DNA of 5,942 nt from Puniceicoccales bacterium (GTDB lineage Bacteria > Verrucomicrobiota > Verrucomicrobiia > Opitutales > JAIRKQ01), in the NCBI GenBank assembly GCA_031258795.1, contig JAIRMI010000089.1, positions 1 to 5,942 of the forward strand. The letters are read 5' to 3'. Position numbers and translations under genes: made by a program. Below the pieces are notes generated by a model. It searched no databases, was not told where the DNA came from, and saw only the letters and a program-made list of their open reading frames with translations. Of this stretch, positions 1 to 5,431 are shown one piece after another; position 1 is the first letter of the stretch, and every line of letters begins with the position of its first letter.

Positions 1-74
1 TATGCCATACATTCTCTAGGTCTAATCTTTATACGCTTTTGTCAAGTAGTTTGACTATATCTGGCCATGGCCTT

Positions 75-1877
75 TTACTCCGAGGCTTTCAGGATTTTCA
101 GGAAAGCATCCTGAGGGATTGAAACTTTTCCGATTTGCTTCATGCGCTTTTTCCCTTCTTTTTGTTTTTCAAGCAGCTTGCGTTTGCGGGTTATGTCGCC
201 GCCGTAGCATTTCGCCGTGACGTCCTTTCGGAGTGCTCCCAGCGTTTCCCTTGCCACTATGTTACTTCCTATGGCTGCTTGTATAGCTATTTTAAAGAGC
301 TGTTTCGGCAGGATATTTTTCAATTTTTCGCAAATTTCACGGCCAAGTGAGGTAGCTTTAGAACGGTGCACGATGGATGAAAATGCATCCACCGACTCCC
401 CATTGACAAGTATGTCGAGCTTGACTAGGTCCGATTTCCGGTATTCTCCGAGCTCGTAGTCCATGGATCCGTATCCGCGGGTGATGCTTTTCAATCGGTC
501 ATTGAAGTCGATGAGAGTCTCATTCATGGGCAGTTCACAGGTCAGGATAACGCGGGAAGAATCCAACGTTTCGGTATTGGAGCAAATTCCGCGCCTTTCG
601 CTGACCAGGGCTAGCATGTCCCCTATGGAATCATTGGGAATGTGTATTTTAGCCGTCATCATTGGCTCGTAAATCTCATCGATGGAAGATTGGTCAGGCA
701 AATGCAACGGATTATCGATTTGGACCCATGACCCATCGGTGAGCTTTACCTTGTAAACTACACTGGGGTATGTGGATATTATGTCCAAGTCGTATTCCCG
801 GCGGATGCGCTCCTGGATGATGTCCATGTGTAGCAAGCCGAGAAACCCACAACGAAACCCAAACCCCAAAGCAATGGACGTTTCCGGTTGATAAACTAGG
901 GAAGCATCGTTGAGCTGCAGGCGGGCCAAGCTGGACTTTAGTCTTTCGTAGTCCGAGGTGTCTATGGGGTAAATTCCGCAAAAAACCATGGGTTTGACGT
1001 CCTTGTACCCTGCTAACATTTCCTTTGCTGGATCGGAAGCCTTGGTAATGGTGTCGCCGATCTTTATTTCCGAAACGTTCTTAACATTCGTAACAACATA
1101 GCCGATGCAGCCCTGGGATAAATTTTTTAAGACTTGCATCTTAGGTGAAAAGCAGCCCACTTCGTGGATGACCGCTGCCTGCTCAGCTCGCATCAATAGC
1201 ACTCCGTCTCCCGCTTCTAGTGTGCCTGAAAACACCCGTACATGGCAAATTACACCCTTGTACGAGTCGAAAACGGAGTCAAAAATCAGGGCACGAGTTT
1301 GAGTAATTTCCTGTTTTTGCGGCGGTGGAATGCGGTCAATAATGGCGTTTAAAATCTCATCTATGCCGATGCCTGCCTTTGCACTGGCCAAAATGGCTTC
1401 CTCTCGGGGAATTGCCAGTATGTCTTCCAACTGGGTTAGAACTCCTTCCACATTGGCACTGGGGAGATCGATTTTGTTCAAAACGGGGATGATCACCAAC
1501 CCCTGAGCCATAGCCAGGTTAGCATTTGCGACGGTCTGTGCTTCCACTCCCTGGGAGGCGTCGATCAGCAATAATGCACCCTCGCAAGCCACCAAACTGC
1601 GCGATACTTCGTAGGAAAAATCAACATGTCCGGGGGTATCGTTTAAGTTTAGAAGAAAATTTCCTTTCGTTGGGTGGGAGTAGTGCATGGACACGGGGTG
1701 ACTTTTAATGGTGATGCCTCGTTCACGCTCGATGTCCATGGAATCCAGCAGCTGGTCTTGCATGTTACGCCGCTCCACCGTTTGGGTTTTTTCGAGCAAG
1801 CGGTCAGAGAGGGTGGTCTTCCCATGGTCGATATGGGCAATGATGCAAAAATTTCTTATCCTCGAAACATCTTCCAC
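75..1877 (-). CDS. lepA: Elongation factor 4 (LepA), ribosomal back-translocase GTPase
   Basis: This is the translational GTPase LepA/EF4, which binds the ribosome and is reported to back-translocate stalled complexes or help ribosome assembly. The 600-residue length is normal for the family. G-domain motifs are all visible: AHIDHGKT (14-21), ERERGITI (50-57), DTPGH (80-84), NKID (134-137) and SAK (165-167). The EF-G-like domains follow, with FRCGFLGLLHMD in domain III. The LepA-specific C-terminal domain carries CYGGDITRKRKLLEKQKEGK and IPQDAF. The start is GTG. It is the only possible start, because the upstream frame has no ATG, GTG or TTG before an in-frame TAG 26 codons earlier. The ribosome binding site is weak (AGGAA, about 12 nt upstream). 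Codons 2-39 are duplicated beside ruvA. Residue 79 is Asn where a hydrophobic residue normally precedes DTPGH. Identification is certain; the GTG start may be secondary, acquired with the upstream DNA. Confidence 0.97.
   Translation of the reverse strand: MEDVSRIRNFCIIAHIDHGKTTLSDRLLEKTQTVERRNMQDQLLDSMDIERERGITIKSHPVSMHYSHPTKGNFLLNLNDTPGHVDFSYEVSRSLVACEGALLLIDASQGVEAQTVANANLAMAQGLVIIPVLNKIDLPSANVEGVLTQLEDILAIPREEAILASAKAGIGIDEILNAIIDRIPPPQKQEITQTRALIFDSVFDSYKGVICHVRVFSGTLEAGDGVLLMRAEQAAVIHEVGCFSPKMQVLKNLSQGCIGYVVTNVKNVSEIKIGDTITKASDPAKEMLAGYKDVKPMVFCGIYPIDTSDYERLKSSLARLQLNDASLVYQPETSIALGFGFRCGFLGLLHMDIIQERIRREYDLDIISTYPSVVYKVKLTDGSWVQIDNPLHLPDQSSIDEIYEPMMTAKIHIPNDSIGDMLALVSERRGICSNTETLDSSRVILTCELPMNETLIDFNDRLKSITRGYGSMDYELGEYRKSDLVKLDILVNGESVDAFSSIVHRSKATSLGREICEKLKNILPKQLFKIAIQAAIGSNIVARETLGALRKDVTAKCYGGDITRKRKLLEKQKEGKKRMKQIGKVSIPQDAFLKILKASE
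1762..1874 (-). repeat. 113-bp direct repeat, copy inside intact lepA
   Basis: This is codons 2-39 of lepA. It matches 4655-4767 in the same orientation with four differences, and the two copies lie 2893 bp apart. Homology stops abruptly at codon 2 on the upstream side. On the downstream side it weakens after codon 39. Recombination between the copies would remove the intervening unknown genes and rejoin lepA to the ruvA-side start. Confidence 0.9.
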
Positions 1878-2128
1878 TCTTTGACGTTTTTCCTGAAAAT
1901 TTCCCCAATTGCAAGCCCGAAGAAACTGGATTGTGCCGCATTCTTCAGTCGATCGCTACCGGAACTAATTTCGAGCGCCCATTTGAAGCCCAAATTTTTA
2001 TTTTCGATGGATGATTTCAAGTGGCCTTGCAAGTCATTGGTGTGATTCGTTTCATCACCGTTGACCCCGTCCTAGCTTACATTACTCCACCGGCTACGGC
2101 AAATCGCCACCCCAGCGTTTTCCGCCAT
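1856..2128 (-). pseudogene. Possible small ORF interrupted by an in-frame TAG
   Basis: From ATG at 2128 one frame reads 18 codons (beginning MAENAGVAIC) to a TAG at 2074-2072. It then continues open for 71 codons to a TAA at 1858-1856, overlapping the lepA start by 22 bp. The distal part is rich in charged residues and looks like soluble protein (for example SGSDRLKNAAQSS and IGEIFRKNVKEW). The segment after the TAG has no ATG or GTG start, only TTG codons. A short GGAA lies just before the ATG, and AGGAAAG further upstream. I do not recognise the product. It may be a decayed gene brought in with the flanking DNA, or chance reading frame. If translated, ribosomes ending inside lepA could couple to its weak GTG start, which is speculation. 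Confidence 0.2.
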
Positions 2129-2151
2129 ATTTCCGAAACTTTCCTGCGTTT
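1878..2151. other. Intergenic stretch upstream of lepA with no clear gene
   Basis: This stretch separates the stop of the broken paralogue from the lepA start. No convincing promoter, terminator or RNA gene is visible. It contains the interrupted minus-strand ORF described separately. A plus-strand reading frame also runs through it and is broken once by TGA. Both strands give protein-like text, so I cannot tell which, if either, was ever coding. It shares no similarity with the DNA upstream of the second lepA 5' copy (4777-4834), so the two lepA starts have unrelated upstream regions. Confidence 0.6.
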
Positions 2152-3041
2152 CTAGGAGGTGAATACTCCTTCCTTATGCAAAGCAGACATCAGTTCGACG
2201 GCTGAAAAACAACCTTTAGTAAATTCTATTATAGCCTCATTTACGCCCCAATTTATGGCAAGAGCTTTTTCTTTAAATTGTTCTTGTTCCATCAAAGAAG
2301 GGACCACAGCATCTTTTGCCGCTTTCAGACCCTTAGCGATTTGTGTAAATTCACCGAGGTGCTCACGTCTTATTATTCTTTGGGAGCCTTCCGTCGTCAT
2401 TCTTCGAAAAAAGTCCTGTCTTTCCTCGGGTCCGAGATTGAACATTGACGCTTCAAGGTAAGCGTTCATTGCTTCCATCGCCCCTTGTTTGGGGTCCGGC
2501 AAAAGAGAAGCCAGTTGAATTGCAAAGTATAAAAATTGAGCTCGATTGCTTAGATCACTTAAATCTAAAAACGTACGTGCCCGCGAGAGGTAAAATTTTA
2601 CGGCAACGGCCGCGCCATCGGCTGTGAGTTCGCCGCCTTTGAACAGACGTATGACTTCGTTAACGAAGTTTCCATTGTGAAATGAGATACATTTAAACTT
2701 TTCCGCCATCCATTCCACACATGCCTCTGGATCATCCGTGTTTGCGGCGAGTTGACGGAGGCAGGCTGCGACGGTGCCGCATGTTGCAAAATCTTGCCGT
2801 GCACCTGTACTGCGATATTCATCAATGAAGATTTGAGGTATAGGCCTCGGGCTCTCACGTTCGCCTAGGCCCCTCGCTTGCATTTCGGGATAATCTGTTG
2901 GTTCCATATCGATGGGGTCAGTACCGCCAAATCAAAGGTGCGTCCAAACCACCCCAAAGCGCATCCAGGCAACCCCCAAACACTTGAAAACCACCCTCCA
3001 GATTCGGGTTGCATATTTACTTCTTCAATTCGTATTTCCAT
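2152..3041 (-). pseudogene. Frameshifted paralogue of the 283-residue hypothetical protein
   Basis: This is a second copy of the gene at 3117-3968. Its natural start is ATG at 3041, preceded by AGGAAG at the same 6-nt spacing as in the intact copy. It begins MEIRIEEVNMQPESGGWF. Where the intact gene has TTTGGGTTTGG, this copy has TTTGATTTGG. It is therefore one base short near 2931-2934, and the original frame stops at 2867-2865 after 58 codons. The second frame stays open for 251 codons from an internal ATG at 2907 to TAG at 2152. That ATG has no ribosome binding site. Residues after the break match the intact paralogue closely through the first ~110 codons (about five in six identical) and much more weakly afterwards. 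The long second frame suggests recent breakage or a single-base assembly error. Function is unknown. Confidence 0.7.
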
Positions 3042-3061
3042 ACGAAACTTCCTTTTTTAAA
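2591..3061 (-). repeat. Duplicated paralogue segment, broken copy
   Basis: About 470 bp covering the leader and the first half of the gene matches 3517-3988 at a constant offset of 926, then 927 past the one-base deletion. A 99-bp core (2833-2931) is identical to 3759-3857. Around the first nine codons the copies differ, and past 2591 similarity drops sharply. Confidence 0.85.
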
Positions 3062-3116
3062 AATACCAGCAATTGATCTCTAAAACTGTTTCAATTTTCA
3101 CTAGTTTCTATGCCCG

Positions 3117-3968
3117 CTAATCAAACAGTCCTGCTTGTCCCAGTTGCCAGCGTAACCAATCTGTATCTTTGACTCTCATATTTTCCATGGTGCTGACTAT
3201 TTCTTTAGCGCGTTCTTCAAACTCTCCTTCGAGTAAGGCATCACCAAAATTTGTCTTAGCATCTGTCAATCCATTTGCAATTGCCTGGAGAATTGCATGA
3301 AGTTCGCGATCATACGTGTCGTCCGCAGTCTCTAAGTTAATTTCATAACTTTCACCATAGGCCCTTAGTAGACTTTCCATAGCCGGTCCGGTTTTCTCAG
3401 ATGGAAGTAAGGCGACAAGTAGGACCGCGAACCTAAAAAATTCTCCCTTCACCACCCTTGTTCCTGTTCCTTCAAAGGACTGTTCATTTGCTCTAAATAG
3501 AGCAATTCTTGATTTGTAAAATTCTACGGCAGCGGCTGCGCCTTCGGCTGTGAGTTCGCCGCCTTTGAACAGACATATGACTTCGTTAACGAAGTTTCCA
3601 TTGTGAAATGGGATACATTTAAACTTTTCCGCCATCCATTCCACACATGCCTCTGGATCATCCGTGTCTGCGGCGAGTTGACAGAGACGAGCTTCGACTA
3701 TGCCGGATGTTGCAAAATCTTGCCGTGTACCTGTACCGCGAAACGCATCAATGAAGTCTTGAGGTATAGGCCTCGGGCTCTCACGTTCGCCTAGGCCCCT
3801 CGCTTGCATTTCGGGATAATCTGTTGGTTCCATATCGATGGGGTCAGTACCGCCAAACCCAAAGGTGCGTCCAAACCACCCCAAAGCGCGTCCAGGCAAC
3901 CCCCAAACACTTGAAAACCACCCTCCAGATTCGGGTTGCGCGTATCTTTCTTCAACTCTTTTACTCAT
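3117..3968 (-). CDS. Hypothetical protein, intact member of a duplicated family
   Basis: A 283-residue protein I do not recognise. Residues 14-40 are rich in Gly, Trp and Phe, with W17, W22 and W31, and look able to associate with a membrane or partner. There is no standard signal peptide or clear transmembrane helix. Residues 41-75 are acidic and proline-containing. Residues 101-142 hold the best-conserved block shared with the neighbouring copy (DDPEACVEWMAEKFKC, FHNGNFVNEV, LFKGGELT). The rest appears helical (FAVLLVALLP, then acidic amphipathic stretches) and ends near GQAGLFD. The start ATG is supported by AGGAAG six nt upstream. The next gene (the broken copy) begins 75 bp downstream on the same strand. 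A conserved N-terminal half with a diverged C-terminal half would fit a modular secreted or effector-like family, but no direct evidence shows that. Confidence 0.8.
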   Translation of the reverse strand: MSKRVEERYAQPESGGWFSSVWGLPGRALGWFGRTFGFGGTDPIDMEPTDYPEMQARGLGERESPRPIPQDFIDAFRGTGTRQDFATSGIVEARLCQLAADTDDPEACVEWMAEKFKCIPFHNGNFVNEVICLFKGGELTAEGAAAAVEFYKSRIALFRANEQSFEGTGTRVVKGEFFRFAVLLVALLPSEKTGPAMESLLRAYGESYEINLETADDTYDRELHAILQAIANGLTDAKTNFGDALLEGEFEERAKEIVSTMENMRVKDTDWLRWQLGQAGLFD

Positions 3969-3988
3969 ATTAAACTTCCTTTTTTAAA
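3517..3988 (-). repeat. Duplicated paralogue segment, intact copy
   Basis: This is the partner of 2591-3061. Many of the differences outside the identical 99-bp core change amino acids. The uneven pattern, with an identical core and diverged ends, suggests gene conversion in the 5' half after an older duplication. Confidence 0.85.
3975..3980 (-). promoter_or_regulatory. Ribosome binding site of the intact paralogue
   Basis: AGGAAG on the minus strand sits 6 nt from the ATG at 3968. The surrounding A-rich leader is repeated in front of the broken copy (site at 3048-3053, ATG at 3041). The shared site is the main reason to place the broken copy's natural start at 3041 and not at the internal ATG at 2907. 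Confidence 0.7.
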
Positions 3989-4021
3989 GAAGAGCATTCC
4001 ATAAAATTTTCAATAAACTGC

Positions 4022-4073
4022 AAAAAAAAATTAAAAAAATTTTAAACCCGAAGAAGGGCGAGTGAAATTCTTC
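4022..4073 (-). terminator. Possible rho-independent terminator after the 144-residue ORF
   Basis: On the minus strand, just past the stop at 4084, GAAGAA (4073-4068) can pair with TTCTTC (4055-4050) around a 12-nt loop. An alternative is CCC/GGG around TTCTTC. A GGG, TTTAAAA and long T runs follow. The stem is only 3 to 6 bp, so this may be just an AT-rich spacer. If real, it would separate the 144-residue ORF from the paralogue pair downstream. Confidence 0.3.
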
Positions 4074-4083
4074 ATGCCAACCT

Positions 4084-4518
4084 TCACATGCTTTCAAGCA
4101 CCCCTTCATTAACTATTGCGCCTTTCACGCTAAAATAAGTTCCGAAACCACGCCATTCAATGCTAGCCTCATAAACGGCATCATCCACCGCATCACTTAC
4201 CGCATAGGCAAGAGCTATAAGAGAACCCCCGCTAACGCCTCTTTCCTTGGCCTCTTTGAGAGCCAAAGCGACTTCTTTATACTCAGCGGGTATGCCACCT
4301 TCGTTAGCAGTGGCAATCAATTCTTCGAGGGCTCCAAGATTATCTTCGAAATATCTTTCAAGATCATCATTTATTCTCGACCAAATTACTCTCAGACTTT
4401 TTTCAGGCTCGTCAGGAACATATGACCTGATAATCGCCCGAAAATCGGGAGCCGAAGACGGCACGTTTCCCATGCTGTAGGGAGACAAAAAATTACTGAT
4501 GCTTTTAATAAAATTCAT
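4084..4518 (-). CDS. Hypothetical protein, 144 residues, unrecognised
   Basis: I do not recognise this protein. It starts MNFIKSISNFLSPYSMGN, a short amphipathic N-terminus without a clear signal peptide. An acidic helical middle follows (INDDLERYFEDNLGALEELI, then YKEVALALKEAKERG). A Gly/Ala-rich stretch (GVSGGSLIALAYAVSDAVDD) precedes the C-terminal IEWRGFGTYFSVKGAIVNEG. AGGA lies only 2 nt before ATG 4518, closer than usual. A second ATG at codon 16 is an alternative start. It lies on the same strand as the paralogue pair, 115 bp upstream, and AT-rich DNA borders both sides. No convincing similarity to the paralogues is visible by eye. Length and uninterrupted frame support a real gene, but its role is open. 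Confidence 0.65.
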   Translation of the reverse strand: MNFIKSISNFLSPYSMGNVPSSAPDFRAIIRSYVPDEPEKSLRVIWSRINDDLERYFEDNLGALEELIATANEGGIPAEYKEVALALKEAKERGVSGGSLIALAYAVSDAVDDAVYEASIEWRGFGTYFSVKGAIVNEGVLESM

Positions 4519-4558
4519 AATCCTTATTATCTTTTGAGGATTTTAAAAAAAAATAAAG

Positions 4559-4585
4559 AAAAATTTTAAAAATTTTAAAAATTTT
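4559..4585. repeat. Three perfect 9-bp tandem repeats AAAAATTTT
   Basis: AAAAATTTT occurs three times head to tail, inside an AT-rich tract that begins near 4541. It lies between the 144-residue ORF and the stranded lepA 5' end. Runs of this type bend DNA and can bind nucleoid proteins or act as UP-like promoter elements, which is inference. On the minus strand they are read as repeated Lys-Phe-Leu codons at the tail of the broken lepA frame. Confidence 0.8.
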
Positions 4586-4617
4586 TCCATATGTGTTCCC
4601 ACTCGGTGTCCATATGT
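4586..4617. repeat. Short direct repeat TCCATATGT
   Basis: TCCATATGT occurs at 4586-4594 and 4609-4617, 23 bp apart start to start, in the decayed part of the lepA 5' remnant. On the minus strand the second copy overlaps an 8-bp tandem duplication, ATGGACAT followed by ATGGACAC (4621-4606). It looks like slippage damage in a dead gene. Confidence 0.5.
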
Positions 4618-4654
4618 CCATGGAATTCCGTAACTTAACTTACTAGAGAAACTG

Positions 4655-4767
4655 ATGTTGCGCCGTTCCACCGTTTGGGTTTTTTCGAGCAAGCGGTCGG
4701 AGAGGGTAGTCTTCCCATGGTCGATATGGGCAATGATGCAAAAATTTCTTATCCTCGAAACATCTTC
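4655..4767 (-). repeat. 113-bp direct repeat, copy beside ruvA
   Basis: This is the partner of 1762-1874. In the lepA reading direction the differences are CGT/CGC, GAG/GAA, TCT/TCC and ACC/ACT (intact/remnant), all silent transitions. It marks the ruvA-side boundary of the block that separates lepA from ruvA. Confidence 0.9.
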
Positions 4768-4834
4768 AAATCCCAAAAATGGTAGATCCTACAGTTTTGG
4801 GCAAATTATTGACCTTTGGGTGGGTTTTCTTTGC

Positions 4835-5431
4835 ATGGCTTTCATGCTATCTTACATCGAAGGAACCCTCGTCGAAGTTGGTCTGCTGCATGTTATCATA
4901 GGTATTGGCGGGCTGGGGTATCACATTAATGCGCCACTAACGGTCATCGAAAAGTTGCCAAAGGTTGGGAATGTCACTAAGCTTTATTTGAGTGAAATCA
5001 TACGCGAAGATCAGCACGATTTATACGGATTTTTATCGAAAAATGATCGCGATTTTTTCGAATTGATGATCGCCCGGGTAAGTGGAATCGGTCCCAAGAT
5101 TGCTCTGAATATCATGAGCAGATTGTCGGTAAATACGCTAAAAAGTGCCATATTTTCGCGAGATACGGAATTACTCAAAAAATGTCACGGAATTGGAAAA
5201 AAGACCGCCGAACGAATTGTTATCGAGCTCGGAGACAAAGTGGACAGCGCTTTTCCTGTTACACAGACCAGCGGTGCTATTCCTTCTGATGCGGTACAGG
5301 ATGCCATACACGCCCTCATATCCCTCGGATACAAGCCCACTGAAGCTGACAAGCATGTGAGAAACGGATTGGCAAAGATCGGCGAATCGGCCTCCTCGGA
5401 AGAATTGATAAAGTATGCCTTAAAATCATGA
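4835..5431 (+). CDS. ruvA: Holliday junction branch migration protein RuvA
   Basis: RuvA is the tetrameric DNA-binding subunit that holds four-way junctions for the RuvB motor and RuvC resolvase. The product is 198 residues, close to the ~200 usual for the family. The OB-fold domain starts MLSYIEGTLVEV and includes GIGGLGYHI. The acidic pin is conserved in REDQHDLYGF (E58, D59). Two helix-hairpin-helix motifs follow: VSGIGPKIALNIM (82-94) and CHGIGKKTAERIV (117-129). After a Ser/Thr-rich linker comes domain III (from about 150), with LISLGYKPTEA, which contacts RuvB in the family. ATG 4844 would give the most canonical N-terminus. ATG 4835 has a GGTGG sequence 11 nt upstream. A still longer frame to 4655 is antisense to the lepA remnant and is not real. 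The stop overlaps the next gene by 4 bp (ATGA), so the two are probably co-transcribed. Confidence 0.95.
   Translation: MAFMLSYIEGTLVEVGLLHVIIGIGGLGYHINAPLTVIEKLPKVGNVTKLYLSEIIREDQHDLYGFLSKNDRDFFELMIARVSGIGPKIALNIMSRLSVNTLKSAIFSRDTELLKKCHGIGKKTAERIVIELGDKVDSAFPVTQTSGAIPSDAVQDAIHALISLGYKPTEADKHVRNGLAKIGESASSEELIKYALKS

Larger units (their letters stand above)
4543..4776 (-). pseudogene. lepA: Stranded 5' fragment of a second lepA
   Basis: The frame starts with TTG at 4776 and reads MGFEDVSRIRNFCIIAHIDH, then the rest of the LepA G1 region (GKTTLSDRLLEKTQTVERRN). Codons matching lepA 2-39 are 113 bp long (4655-4767) and differ from the intact gene at four bases, all synonymous. Beyond that the sequence breaks: about 31 bp replace 20 bp of lepA. 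A recognisable ATTCCATGGACAT and ATGGACACCGAG (lepA SMDIE) follow, with an 8-bp duplication. Similarity fades near 4597, and the frame then runs through AT repeats to a stop at 4543. Only the P-loop half-domain survives, so it cannot be a working GTPase. AGGA lies 10 nt before the TTG, a better site than that of the intact gene. This suggests the piece is the original lepA start, divergent from ruvA. Confidence 0.85.

Noticed and set aside
17..45. A minus-strand promoter starting with TTGACA at 45-40 for a gene leaving the window
   Set aside because: At 17 bp spacing the -10 would be GACCTA, which does not fit. The ATG at 12-10 is too close to the edge to judge.
63..72. GGCCATGGCC palindrome just after the lepA stop as a terminator
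   Set aside because: It has no loop and no T-run follows on the minus strand.
712..981. An 89-codon minus-strand ORF and other ORFs inside lepA
   Set aside because: They lie in other frames of a gene whose product is fully conserved, so they are shadows.
1674..2045. A 123-codon plus-strand ORF
   Set aside because: Its first half is antisense to the conserved lepA G domain. The rest lies in the non-coding gap and has no recognisable content.
2905..2907. Internal ATG as the true start of the 251-codon frame
   Set aside because: There is no ribosome binding site before it. DNA coding for the missing N-terminus is present upstream with a good site, so a frameshifted gene is the better reading.
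2925..2940. Programmed ribosomal frameshift in the broken paralogue
   Set aside because: No slippery heptamer is present at the site, and the paralogue encodes the same region in one frame.
4655..4834. A 60-codon N-terminal extension of RuvA
   Set aside because: It is the antisense reading of the lepA remnant, and RuvA homology begins only at MLSYIEG, so the extension is an artefact.
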